NCBI GenBank assembly: GCA_030065095.1
Contig: JASJDP010000002.1
Location: forward strand, 96,898-160,897
Length of the DNA: 64,000 bases
Reading direction: 5' to 3'
Origin: Rhodobacter sp.
GTDB taxonomy: Bacteria; Pseudomonadota; Alphaproteobacteria; Rhodobacterales; Rhodobacteraceae
The translations under genes were made by a program, and so were the position numbers. Under the pieces are notes generated by a model. That model made no database searches, was not told the origin of the DNA, and was given only the letters and a program-made list of their open reading frames with translations. Shown in pieces: positions 27,374 to 35,928 of the stretch (positions are counted from its first letter, which is position 1; each line of letters starts with the position of its first letter).

Positions 27374-27829
27374 TCAGCGGGTGGCGGTCAATTCGTTCAG
27401 CAGATCCAGCAGCGTCTCGATCCGCTCTGTCCCGAATTTCGCCTCGAGCTCGACGAAGATGCGGTTGGTTTCTTCAAGGTTGTCGGCGATGAGCCTGTGT
27501 CCCGCGGCAGTGATTTCGATGAGCGTCTTGCGGCGGTCGTCGGGGTGATTGCCGCGGATGGTCAGTCCCTTTCGTTCCATCACCTGCAGCATCCGCGTAA
27601 GGCTGGGCATCAGCAAGCAGGCCTGTCTGCCGATCTCCGTGACATCGGACGGGCCGGATTCATCCAGCACGCGAAGCACGCGCCATTGCTGTTCCGTCAC
27701 CCCGGCCTGGTTCAGCATAGGCCGGATCGGCCCCATGACACGTTCGCGCGCCCTGAGCAGTGCGATCGGAAGCGATCGAGAGGTGGCGCGCGGCGCACCC
27801 TGCTCTTTCTGTCCGGAAAAACCGTTCAC
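27374..27829 (-). CDS. hpaR: MarR-family repressor of homoprotocatechuate degradation
   Basis: A 151-aa winged-helix regulator. It contains LLRARERVMGPIRPMLNQAGVTEQQWRVLRVL, TEIGRQACLLMPSLTRMLQVMERKGLTIR and a DDRRK wing, the MarR layout with an HpaR-like N-terminus. It is divergent from hpaF, so it most likely represses the hpa genes and itself until the aromatic inducer binds. It begins with GTG. Confidence 0.9.
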   Translation of the reverse strand: MNGFSGQKEQGAPRATSRSLPIALLRARERVMGPIRPMLNQAGVTEQQWRVLRVLDESGPSDVTEIGRQACLLMPSLTRMLQVMERKGLTIRGNHPDDRRKTLIEITAAGHRLIADNLEETNRIFVELEAKFGTERIETLLDLLNELTATR

Positions 27830-27885
27830 ATCAACTACGCCCGGTACTGGTCCCCGGGGACAGCTTGTCTGAAACGAAGCGAAAA

Positions 27886-27916
27886 AGCTAGATTAACCCT
27901 GTGAGAGAATTTAGCT
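27886..27916. promoter_or_regulatory. candidate HpaR operator
   Basis: AGCTAGATT (27886-27894) and AATTTAGCT (27908-27916) form an inverted repeat with 8 of 9 positions paired and a 13-nt spacer, two helical turns centre to centre. It lies in the AT-rich hpaR-hpaF intergenic region, 29 bp upstream of the hpaF start. The size and position fit a MarR-type operator. Confidence 0.5.
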
Positions 27917-27944
27917 CGAATTTTAACTTAATAGGAGAGGCCCT

Positions 27945-28346
27945 GTGCCGCATGTGAGCATCGAGTATTCGCCGAACCTCGAAGACGCGGCGGGCATTCA
28001 GGGCCTGTGCGAGGCCTTGCGGCATACGGCGGCCGGGCTGGATATCTTTCAGATGACCGGTATCCGCGTGCGGGCCACGCGCGTCGATCACTATGCGATT
28101 GCGGATGGCGATCCAGAGAACGGGTTCATCGACATCTCGGTGCGGTTGCGCGGCGGCCGGCCACTTGCGGTACGGCGGGCGGCTGCGGCGGCGCTGTTCG
28201 ACGCGGCAGAGACGCATCTGGCGGATCTGCTGGCGGCGCGGCCTGTCATGCTGAGCCTCGAGATGCGCGACATCGACCCCGAATTGAGCCCCAAGCGCAA
28301 TACCGTGCGCGACCATATCGCAAGAAAGAAGGTGCGGGATGAGTGA
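27945..28346 (+). CDS. hpaF: 5-carboxymethyl-2-hydroxymuconate delta-isomerase
   Basis: A 133-aa tautomerase-superfamily enzyme. After Met removal the N-terminus is PHVSIEYSPNLED, exposing the catalytic Pro1. FQMTGIRVRATRVDHYAIADGDPENGFIDISVRL is the family core. It isomerises the ring-cleaved semialdehyde oxidation product in homoprotocatechuate breakdown. It starts with GTG behind a good AGGAGAGG site and overlaps hpaE by 8 bp. Confidence 0.93.
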   Translation: MPHVSIEYSPNLEDAAGIQGLCEALRHTAAGLDIFQMTGIRVRATRVDHYAIADGDPENGFIDISVRLRGGRPLAVRRAAAAALFDAAETHLADLLAARPVMLSLEMRDIDPELSPKRNTVRDHIARKKVRDE

Positions 28347-29868
28347 GCTGCAGTCCAATCTGGCAAAGCTCGAGGGCTATCTGGCGCGGTTCCGCGAGGC
28401 TGGCGTGCAGAACCTGATCGGCGGCGCGGCCGTGGCCGCCCGGACCGGTGCGGTATTCCGGTCGGTGTCGCCGGTGGACGACAGCGTGGTCTGCGAGGTG
28501 GCGAAAGGCGGGCCTGCGGATATCGACGCGGCGGCGGCGGCGGCGAAGGACGCGTTTCCCGCGTGGCGGGACCTGCCCGGGGCAGAGCGCAAGGCGATCC
28601 TGCACCGTATCGCGGACGGAATCGTGGCGCGTGCCGAGGAAATCGCGCTCTGCGAATGCTGGGACACGGGCCAGGCCATCCGGTTCATGTCGAAGGCGGC
28701 GCTGCGCGGGGCCGAGAATTTCCGGTTCTTCGCGGACCGGGCGCCGGCCGCGCGGGACGGCCAGACCCTGCCGTCGCCGACGCTGATGAACCTGACCACC
28801 CGCGTGCCGATCGGCCCGGTCGGGGTGATCACGCCCTGGAACACGCCGTTCATGCTGTCCACGTGGAAAATCGCCCCGGCATTGGCGGCGGGTTGCACGG
28901 TGGTGCACAAACCGGCCGAGTTTTCGCCCGTCACCGCGCAGATCCTCTGCGAGATCGCCCACGAAGCAGGCCTGCCGCCGGGTGTATGGAACCTGGTGAA
29001 CGGGTTTGGCGAGGACGCAGGCCGCGCGCTGACCGAACATCCAGATATCCGGGCGATCGCCTTCGTGGGTGAGTCAAAAACTGGCTCGATGATCATGCGG
29101 CAGGGTGCCGACACGCTGAAGCGGGTGCATTTCGAGCTTGGCGGCAAGAACCCGGTGGTGGTGTTCGACGACGCGGATCATGACCGGGCGCTGGATGCGG
29201 CGGTGTTCATGATCTACTCGCTGAACGGCGAGCGCTGCACGTCGTCCTCGCGGCTTCTGGTTCAGGCCTCGATTGCAGAGGACTTCACGGCGCAGCTGGT
29301 CGAGCGGGTGAACGCCATCCGGGTCGGCCATCCGCTGGATCCGGCCACCGAGGTCGGGCCGCTGATCCACAAGGAGCATCTGGACAAGGTGACCGGCTAT
29401 TTCGACGTGGCCCGCGCCGACGGCGCCACCATCGCCGCGGGTGGCGAACGGATCGGCGAGACCGGCTGTTACGTCCGGCCGACGCTGTTCACCGGCGCGC
29501 GCCCCGACATGCGGATCAGCCAGGAAGAGATCTTTGGCCCGGTCCTGACGGTCCTGCCGTTTGCCACCGAGAACGAGGCGCTGGAGATTGCCAATGATGT
29601 GCCTTACGGTCTGACCGCCTATGTCTGGACCAACGATCTGAGCCGCGCGCTGCGGTTCACCGACAGGCTGGAGGCCGGTATGATCTGGGTGAATTCAGAA
29701 AATGTCCGGCACCTGCCGACGCCCTTCGGCGGGGTCAAGGCCAGCGGCATCGGCCGCGACGGCGGAGACTGGTCGTTCGAGTTCTACATGGAGCAGAAGC
29801 ATATCGGGCTTGCGCTGGGTGAGCACGGGATCCCGCAACTCGGCAAGCTGCCCGGGGGCGCGCCGTGA
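28339..29868 (+). CDS. hpaE: 5-carboxymethyl-2-hydroxymuconate semialdehyde dehydrogenase
   Basis: A 509-aa NAD-dependent aldehyde dehydrogenase that oxidises the product of HpaD. FELGGKNPVVVF holds the general base Glu266, and NGERCTSSSRLLV holds the catalytic Cys300. TPWNTPFMLSTWKIAPALAAG and WVNSENVRHLPTPFGG are typical of the HpaE subfamily. It overlaps hpaF. A 139-bp gap filled with hairpins separates it from hpaD. Confidence 0.94.
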   Translation: MSELQSNLAKLEGYLARFREAGVQNLIGGAAVAARTGAVFRSVSPVDDSVVCEVAKGGPADIDAAAAAAKDAFPAWRDLPGAERKAILHRIADGIVARAEEIALCECWDTGQAIRFMSKAALRGAENFRFFADRAPAARDGQTLPSPTLMNLTTRVPIGPVGVITPWNTPFMLSTWKIAPALAAGCTVVHKPAEFSPVTAQILCEIAHEAGLPPGVWNLVNGFGEDAGRALTEHPDIRAIAFVGESKTGSMIMRQGADTLKRVHFELGGKNPVVVFDDADHDRALDAAVFMIYSLNGERCTSSSRLLVQASIAEDFTAQLVERVNAIRVGHPLDPATEVGPLIHKEHLDKVTGYFDVARADGATIAAGGERIGETGCYVRPTLFTGARPDMRISQEEIFGPVLTVLPFATENEALEIANDVPYGLTAYVWTNDLSRALRFTDRLEAGMIWVNSENVRHLPTPFGGVKASGIGRDGGDWSFEFYMEQKHIGLALGEHGIPQLGKLPGGAP

Positions 29869-29882
29869 CCGCCGCGGCGACG

Positions 29883-29974
29883 GCCGGTTCGAACCGGCTT
29901 GACCCAAGCGGCGTCGAAGCCGCTTGCCATGCGATTTCGAAATCGCGTGAAACAAGGCCTTTCGAAAGGCCTTG
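29883..29974. repeat. four consecutive TCGA-centred hairpins between hpaE and hpaD
   Basis: Four dyads follow one another. GCCGGTTC/GAACCGGC is at 29883-29898 and CAAGCGGC/GCCGCTTG, loop GTCGAA, at 29905-29926. GCGATTTC/GAAATCGC is at 29931-29946 and CAAGGCCTTTC/GAAAGGCCTTG at 29953-29974. All stems are perfect and each has a TCGA centre or loop. They begin 14 bp after the hpaE stop and end 33 bp before hpaD, whose ribosome-binding site (AGGAGG) lies outside them. Confidence 0.9.
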
Positions 29975-30007
29975 CCGCGTGCCCGATACAGTCGACAGGA
30001 GGCAATA

Positions 30008-30988
30008 GTGTCCGTTCCCGCCCCGGTTCTCTACCCGCCCTTCAACATCGTGCGGCTGTCCCACGTGGAATACCGCGTCACCGATCTGGCCAAAAGCCGC
30101 GCCTTCTATGTGGATCTGCTGGGCCTGCAGATCACGCAAGAAGAAACCGGTGCGATCTATCTGCGCGCGATGGAAGAGCGTGGCCACCATTGCATCGCGT
30201 TGATCCAGTCCGACACGGCCGAGGTCGGCGTGCTTGGCTTCAAGCTGTACGACGAGCCGGACCTCGACAAGGCCGCGGACTGGTTCGCGGGTCAGGGCCT
30301 GCCCATCGACTGGGTGGACCGCCCGTTTATGGGCCGCACCTTGCGCACCCGCGACCCCTGGGGCATTCCGCTGGAATTCTACGTCAGGATGGACCGGCTG
30401 GCGCCCATTCACCAGAAATACGCGCTTTACAACGGCGTCAAGGCACTGCGCATCGACCATTTCAACATGTTCGCATCCGACGTCGACGCCTCGGTCGATT
30501 TCTACAACCGGATCGGCTTTCGCACGACCGAATACACCGAGGATGCCGAAACCGGAAAATGCTGGGCCGTCTGGATGCATCGCAAGGGCGGGGTGCATGA
30601 CATCGCCTTTACCAACGGAACCGGGCCGCGGCTGCACCACACCGCGTTCTGGACCGCCAACGCGCTCAATATCATCGACCTTCTCGATCTGATGTCCACC
30701 ACCGGCTGGCTGGAGGCCATCGAACGCGGCCCCGGCCGGCACGGCATTTCGAATGCCTTTTTCCTTTACATCCGCGACCCCGATCTCAACCGGATCGAGA
30801 TATACTGTTCCGACTATCAGACGGTGGATCCCGACCACGAGCCGATCAAATGGGATCTCAAGGATCCCCAGCGACAGACGCTGTGGGGCGCGCCCGCGCC
30901 GCGGTCGTGGTTTGAAGAGGGCAGCCTGTTCGCCGGCGCCACCTTGCAGGACTCGGCGCTGGCGGCGCAGCCGATCATCGCGCCTTGA
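30008..30988 (+). CDS. hpaD: 3,4-dihydroxyphenylacetate 2,3-dioxygenase (extradiol, VOC type)
   Basis: A 326-aa ring-cleaving dioxygenase built of two vicinal-oxygen-chelate modules. The iron/manganese ligands by family alignment are His151 (RIDHFNMF), His210 or 211 (PRLHHTAFW) and Glu264 (NRIEIYCSDY). It resembles the Brevibacterium/Arthrobacter type I enzyme rather than the LigB-like enzyme of E. coli. It opens homoprotocatechuate to 5-carboxymethyl-2-hydroxymuconate semialdehyde. It starts with GTG behind AGGAGG. Confidence 0.93.
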   Translation: MSVPAPVLYPPFNIVRLSHVEYRVTDLAKSRAFYVDLLGLQITQEETGAIYLRAMEERGHHCIALIQSDTAEVGVLGFKLYDEPDLDKAADWFAGQGLPIDWVDRPFMGRTLRTRDPWGIPLEFYVRMDRLAPIHQKYALYNGVKALRIDHFNMFASDVDASVDFYNRIGFRTTEYTEDAETGKCWAVWMHRKGGVHDIAFTNGTGPRLHHTAFWTANALNIIDLLDLMSTTGWLEAIERGPGRHGISNAFFLYIRDPDLNRIEIYCSDYQTVDPDHEPIKWDLKDPQRQTLWGAPAPRSWFEEGSLFAGATLQDSALAAQPIIAP

Positions 30989-31040
30989 CGGGTCGGCGAT
31001 CGCGCATTTCGGCCAAGATGAAGAAGCCGGGGGAGGAGCC

Positions 31041-31889
31041 ATGCGATTTGCGACCGTGATGGCGCAGGGAGTGCGGCTTTACGGCGTGGTCGCGCCGGAC
31101 GGTTTTGTCGCGCTGTCGCCGGAGTTCCCCCATTGGCCAAGCCTGCGTGACGCGATCGCAGCGGGCGGGCTGCCGGATCTGGCGCTGGCCTCGGCGGGCC
31201 GCGCGGCGACACATACCAGCTGGAGCTACGACATCCCCATCCCGAACCCCGAAAAGATCATCTGCGTCGGCGTCAACTTTCCCGACCGCAATGCCGAGTA
31301 TAAGGACGGGACCGCAGCGCCGCCGAACATGTCGCTGTTTATCCGGTTTCCCCGATCCTTCGTGGGCCACGAGGCCCCGTTGATCCGGCCGCCGGAAAGC
31401 CACAAGCTGGATTACGAGGGCGAGATCGCCGTGGTGATCGGCAAGGGCGGGCGGCGCATTCCGCAGGACCGCGCCTATGGTCATATCGCGGCACTGACGC
31501 TGTGCAACGAAGGCACGATCCGCGACTGGGTGCGGCATGCCAAGTTCAATGTCACGCAAGGCAAGAACTGGGACGGCTCGGGCGCGCTCGGCCCGTGGCT
31601 GGTGCCGTTCGAGGATGCCGAACAGCTCGACGACATCCGCCTGACGACCAAGGTGAACGGCACGTTGCGCCAGGACGACCGTACCGGCCGGATGCTGTTC
31701 GGGATCCGGCGGCAGATTGAATATATCTCGACCTTCACCACGCTGGTGCCCGGCGACATCATCGTCACCGGCACGCCGACCGGGGCCGGGGCTCGATTCG
31801 ATCCGCCCAAATTCCTGAAACCCGGCGATGTGATCGAGGTCGAGGCCGACGGCATCGGCGTGTTGCGAAACTCGGTGATCGACGAATGA
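31041..31889 (+). CDS. hpaG: fumarylacetoacetate hydrolase family protein (HpaG-like)
   Basis: A 282-aa FAH-fold enzyme. KIICVGVNFPDRNAEYK, KLDYEGEIAVVIGKGGR (metal-binding glutamates), TQGKNWDGSGALGPW and PGDIIVTGTPTGAGARFDPP are the family blocks. By context it should decarboxylate or isomerise the oxo-tricarboxylate intermediate in the hpa pathway. E. coli HpaG is a fused two-domain protein of about 430 aa, while this is a single-domain version. AGGAG precedes the ATG, and its stop overlaps hpaH by 4 bp. Confidence 0.88.
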   Translation: MRFATVMAQGVRLYGVVAPDGFVALSPEFPHWPSLRDAIAAGGLPDLALASAGRAATHTSWSYDIPIPNPEKIICVGVNFPDRNAEYKDGTAAPPNMSLFIRFPRSFVGHEAPLIRPPESHKLDYEGEIAVVIGKGGRRIPQDRAYGHIAALTLCNEGTIRDWVRHAKFNVTQGKNWDGSGALGPWLVPFEDAEQLDDIRLTTKVNGTLRQDDRTGRMLFGIRRQIEYISTFTTLVPGDIIVTGTPTGAGARFDPPKFLKPGDVIEVEADGIGVLRNSVIDE

Positions 31890-32689
31890 CACTGACGCGA
31901 AAGGACATCGCGGCCGCAGGCGGCGCGCTGTTCGAAGCCGAGCGGAAGCGCCGGCAGATCGGCCTTCTGACGCTGGACCATCCCGGGATGGACATGGGTG
32001 ACGCCTATGCGGTTCAGGCCGATTTCTGCGCCCGGAAGGAGGCCGCGGGCGCAAGGCGGATCGGCTGGAAGATCGGCCTGACCTCGAAGGCGATGCAGGA
32101 CGCGCTGGGGATCGACACGCCCGACAGCGGCCTGCTTTACGACGATATGCGGTTCGAGACCGGCGGTACGGTACCCGCGGGCCGGTTCATCCAGCCGCGG
32201 ATCGAGGCCGAGATCGCCTTTGTCATGCGCAAGGGGCTGCAGGGTCCGATCACCCGCGCCGAGGTGATCGGCGCCACCGAGTACGTTGCGCCGTCGCTCG
32301 AGATCCTCGACACGCGCATCCTGCGCCGCGATCCCGCGACGGGGGCTGCGCGCAAGATCTTCGATACCATCGCAGACAATGCGGCCAATGCCGGTATCGT
32401 GCTGGGCGAGGCGCGCCACCGGATCGGCGATGTCGACCTGCGCTGGACCGGGGCCATCGTGGCCAGGGACGGCGCGGTCGAGGAAACCGGGCTCGGCGCC
32501 GGGGTGCTGAACGATCCGGTGATGGGGATCGTCTGGCTGGTGAACCGGCTGGCGGAATACGCGGCCGGGATCGAAGCGGGCGAGGTGGTGCTGTCGGGGT
32601 CGTTCGTGCGGCCCGTGGAGGCGCCGCCGGGATGCCGGATCGAGGCGGATTTCGGCGGCTTCGGGTCGGTATCCATCCGGTTCGGGTGA
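31886..32689 (+). CDS. hpaH: 2-oxo-hept-4-ene-1,7-dioate hydratase
   Basis: A 267-aa hydratase of the MhpD/HpaH family. KIGLTSKAMQDALGIDTPDSGLLYDDMRF and EAEIAFVMRKGLQGP are typical, as is the C-terminal LSGSFVRPVEAPPGCRIEADFGGFGSVSIRF. It hydrates the decarboxylated diene in homoprotocatechuate degradation. The last pathway enzyme, aldolase HpaI, is not in this window. It is translationally coupled to the hpaG-like gene. Confidence 0.93.
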   Translation: MTLTRKDIAAAGGALFEAERKRRQIGLLTLDHPGMDMGDAYAVQADFCARKEAAGARRIGWKIGLTSKAMQDALGIDTPDSGLLYDDMRFETGGTVPAGRFIQPRIEAEIAFVMRKGLQGPITRAEVIGATEYVAPSLEILDTRILRRDPATGAARKIFDTIADNAANAGIVLGEARHRIGDVDLRWTGAIVARDGAVEETGLGAGVLNDPVMGIVWLVNRLAEYAAGIEAGEVVLSGSFVRPVEAPPGCRIEADFGGFGSVSIRFG

Positions 32690-32795
32690 GGCGCCGCGGC
32701 CGGGGTGCTCCGCCATATGGCGAGGCCAGGGAAACAGGATTTGCAGGGCGTTGCATGCCCCAGCGCGGATCTCTGCCCGCGCAGGGGCGAGGCGG

Positions 32796-35700
32796 TTACT
32801 CGGCCGCGATGCGCAACGGCGCCGGCTCGGCCGTGACAGGGTCGACCAGCTGCAGCGGCTCTGCCTTGGGCTGCCGGCGGCGGATCAGGGCGTAGACCGG
32901 CGGCGTGAAGTAGAAGCTGACCACGGTCGACAGCAGGACGCCGCCGGCGATGGACATGGCGAAGGGCGGCCAGAAACCGCCGCCCGCCAGGATCAGGGGC
33001 AGGAAGCCGCCGAAGGTGGTGATCGTGGTCGAGACGATATGGCGGGACGAGCCCATGACGACGCGGACCATGGCCGCGCGGTCGCCCGCGGCGGCGTCGG
33101 CGTCTTCCTGCAGGCCGCTGAGGATGATGATGGCGGCGTTGATCGACACGCCGATGGAGCCGATGACGCCGATCACCGCATTGATGCCGAAGGGGTACTG
33201 GAAGACGGCGAGCGCGAGGATCGAGAGGCCGGCCGAGAGCCCGGCGACGACGAAGGTGACCGCGGTCAGGCGGAACGAGTTCAGCGTCAGCGCGACCGTG
33301 GCGATCGACAGCGTGACGATCAGCCCGAGCGAGGCCAGGAGGTTGTTCAGCGTCGACGACCGCGCGTCGGCATCGCCGCCGTATTCCAGGCGGTAGCCCG
33401 CGGGCAGGGTGAAACCGGCCTCGGTCAGTGCGGCCTGGGTGGCCTGCAGCGCCTCCTCCGGCAGGATGCCATGGACCAGGAAGGCCTGGATCAGGTTGAC
33501 GCGTTCGGAGTTGCGCCGGGTGATCGCGCCTTCGGAGGGCTCGACCGACACCTCGGCCAGCGCGGACAGCGGCACGGCGGGAAAGTCGCCCCGGGCCGAG
33601 ACCGCCGCCGCGCTGGGGGGAAGGATCGAGAAGTTGGAAATGGCGGACAGATCGCTGCGCAGATCGTCCCCAATGCGGACGCGGACGGGCAGCTGTTCGG
33701 TGCCTTCCAGCAGCGAACCGCCGGTGACGCCTTCGAGCGACGCCTCCAGCTGGCGGGCGATCTGGCCGAGGTCGAGACCGAGAAGCCGCGCCTTGGCCTC
33801 GTCGACATCGAGGCTGACATCCGGCGCGCCGCCCGAGATCGAGGTGCGCACCACGGTGACGGCGTCCTGTGCGGCGATGATGGCGCGGGCCTCGTCGCCG
33901 AGCGCGCGCAGCTCTTCGGTATTCGGGCCGATCAGGCGGATCTCCACCGGCGCGTTGACCGGCGGGCCCTGCACCAGCCCGCGCACCAGGATCCGCGCCT
34001 GCGGATAGGCGTCGGAGAGGCTGTTCTGCAGCGCGGGCACCAGGCGTTCGGTGGCCTGCGGCGAGGCCGAGGTGATCAGCGCCTGGGCGAAGGCCGGGGC
34101 CTGATCGCGGTCGCCGACGATGTTGTAATAGAACGCCGGGGCAGAGCGCCCGATCACCCAGTTGACCTGGGCGATGTCGGTCTCGGCCCGCAGATCGGTG
34201 TCGATCCGTTCGGCGAGGGCCTGGGTGGCGGCGATGGCGGTGCCGGGCGGCATGTCCACCTCGATATAGAACTGGTCGCGGTCGACGCCGGGAAAGAACT
34301 GCGCCGTCAGGGTGGGCATGGCGGCGAAGCCAAGGACCGGCAGGACCAGCGCCAGGGCGATGGATTTGACCGGGTGGGCCACGGCGAGGCGCAGCGTATC
34401 CTCGAACCGGCGGCCAACCCAGCCGCCCTTCAGCCCGCCGCCCTCGCCGCGCAGCGTCCAGCCGGCGATGGCCGGGGTGATGGTGACGGCGATCAGGAAG
34501 GACCAGACCAGCATGGTCACGACGGCGATGGCGATGGCGCCGACGAAGTCGCCCGCCGGGCCGGGCAGCAGGATCATCGGGGTAAAGGACAGCGCCGTGG
34601 TGATCGTCGACGCCGCGAGCGGGGCGAACAAGCGTTTGACGGCGCCGCTGACGGCCCTGATGCGGTCGAGCCCGTCGCGCAGCCGCTTGGCCACCTCGTC
34701 GGTCATCACGATGGCCGCATCGACCAGCAGCCCCAGCGCCACGATCAGCCCGGTGACGGACATCTGGTGAATGGCAAGGCCCATGGCGTTCATCGTCATC
34801 AGCGTCGCCAGCGAGACGACGGGCAGGACAAGGGCGACGATCAGCGCCGAGCGCAGGCCGAGTGTGATCAGCAGGACGGCGACGACCAGCGCGACGCCGA
34901 TCCCCATGTTGATGGCGACCTCGGTCAGGCGGTCGGCGGTATAGGTGGACTGGTCAAACACCAGCTCTGCCTGCACAGAGGCGGGCAGGGCCTGCTGATA
35001 GGCGGCAAGCGCCTGTTGCGCCTGCGCCATCCAGGCGTCGATCTGCAGGCCGTCATTGACGCGGGCGGCGACCAGAATGGCGGGGATGCCGTTCGAAATC
35101 GCGGCCTCGGTGACCGGCGTCTTCGGCCCGCGGGTTACCGTCGCGATATCGCCAAGCTGGGTGACGCGGCCCGCGGCATCCTCGCGCAGTACGACACGGC
35201 GCAGGCGGTCGAGCGCGGTGATCTCGCCCTCGACCGACAGCACGATATCGGCGCCCGCCGCGCGCAGGCGGCCGGCCTGAACCTTGCTGTCGGCGGCCTG
35301 GATCGCGGCGCTGATCTGGTCGGCGTTCAGGCCGAGCGCGGCGGCGGCGATGGGATCGACCTGGACAAGCACCTCTTCCTCGGGCGCGCCGAAGGTCTCG
35401 ACAAGCTTGGTGCCGGGCACCGCACGCAGGGCATCGGCCAGATCCTCGGCATAGCGGGCGGCGAGCGTCATCGGCACGCCGTCGCGCGCCAGCCGCAGGG
35501 CCACGATGGCGGCAAAGGCGCCCGCGCCGTCGCTGCTGAACTCGGGGTCCTGCACACCTGCGGGGAAATTGCGTTGGGCATCGCCCAGGGCGTCACGGAT
35601 TTCGGACCAGACACCTTCGATGATATCGGGATGGATGGTCTCCAGAAGCTCGATCGAGACGATGGAGACGCCGGTGGAGGACGTGGATTCGATCACGTCG

Positions 35701-35924
35701 ACCTCGGGGATCTTCTTGAGCTCGTTCTCGATTTCGGCGGTGACCAGCGATTCGACGCGGGCCGGGTCGGCACCGGGATAGACGGTGGTGACGGTGGCGA
35801 AGAGATTGGTGATCGTGGGGTCTTCCTGCCGTCCGATGGCCAGAAGCGATGACAACCCGCCCGCGATGAGCACCATCAGCGCAAGCATCACCAGGCGGGG
35901 GTTGCGGAAAGTCAGGGTTTCCAT
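32796..35924 (-). CDS. RND efflux pump inner-membrane transporter (AcrB/AcrF-like)
   Basis: A 1042-aa proton-driven exporter. TM1 is near residues 9-28, and two large periplasmic loops and twelve TM helices fit the RND plan. In TM4 the proton-relay Asp402 is present but the next residue, often a second Asp in drug pumps, is Ala (LLVDAAIVMTDE). GRQEDPTITNLFATVTTVYPGADP opens the first loop. The gene lies 4 bp after its membrane-fusion partner. No outer-membrane channel gene is adjacent. Substrates are unknown. The operon is probably repressed by the divergent TetR protein. Confidence 0.93.
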   Translation of the reverse strand: METLTFRNPRLVMLALMVLIAGGLSSLLAIGRQEDPTITNLFATVTTVYPGADPARVESLVTAEIENELKKIPEVDVIESTSSTGVSIVSIELLETIHPDIIEGVWSEIRDALGDAQRNFPAGVQDPEFSSDGAGAFAAIVALRLARDGVPMTLAARYAEDLADALRAVPGTKLVETFGAPEEEVLVQVDPIAAAALGLNADQISAAIQAADSKVQAGRLRAAGADIVLSVEGEITALDRLRRVVLREDAAGRVTQLGDIATVTRGPKTPVTEAAISNGIPAILVAARVNDGLQIDAWMAQAQQALAAYQQALPASVQAELVFDQSTYTADRLTEVAINMGIGVALVVAVLLITLGLRSALIVALVLPVVSLATLMTMNAMGLAIHQMSVTGLIVALGLLVDAAIVMTDEVAKRLRDGLDRIRAVSGAVKRLFAPLAASTITTALSFTPMILLPGPAGDFVGAIAIAVVTMLVWSFLIAVTITPAIAGWTLRGEGGGLKGGWVGRRFEDTLRLAVAHPVKSIALALVLPVLGFAAMPTLTAQFFPGVDRDQFYIEVDMPPGTAIAATQALAERIDTDLRAETDIAQVNWVIGRSAPAFYYNIVGDRDQAPAFAQALITSASPQATERLVPALQNSLSDAYPQARILVRGLVQGPPVNAPVEIRLIGPNTEELRALGDEARAIIAAQDAVTVVRTSISGGAPDVSLDVDEAKARLLGLDLGQIARQLEASLEGVTGGSLLEGTEQLPVRVRIGDDLRSDLSAISNFSILPPSAAAVSARGDFPAVPLSALAEVSVEPSEGAITRRNSERVNLIQAFLVHGILPEEALQATQAALTEAGFTLPAGYRLEYGGDADARSSTLNNLLASLGLIVTLSIATVALTLNSFRLTAVTFVVAGLSAGLSILALAVFQYPFGINAVIGVIGSIGVSINAAIIILSGLQEDADAAAGDRAAMVRVVMGSSRHIVSTTITTFGGFLPLILAGGGFWPPFAMSIAGGVLLSTVVSFYFTPPVYALIRRRQPKAEPLQLVDPVTAEPAPLRIAAE

Positions 35925-35928
35925 GGTG

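Noticed and set aside
32751..35852. Open frame of about 1030 codons on the plus strand opposite the RND pump gene
   Set aside because: High-GC codon bias leaves the complementary frame open. Its translation is low-complexity (Arg/Gly/Asp/Gln) with no recognisable motif, while the minus-strand product has full RND features.
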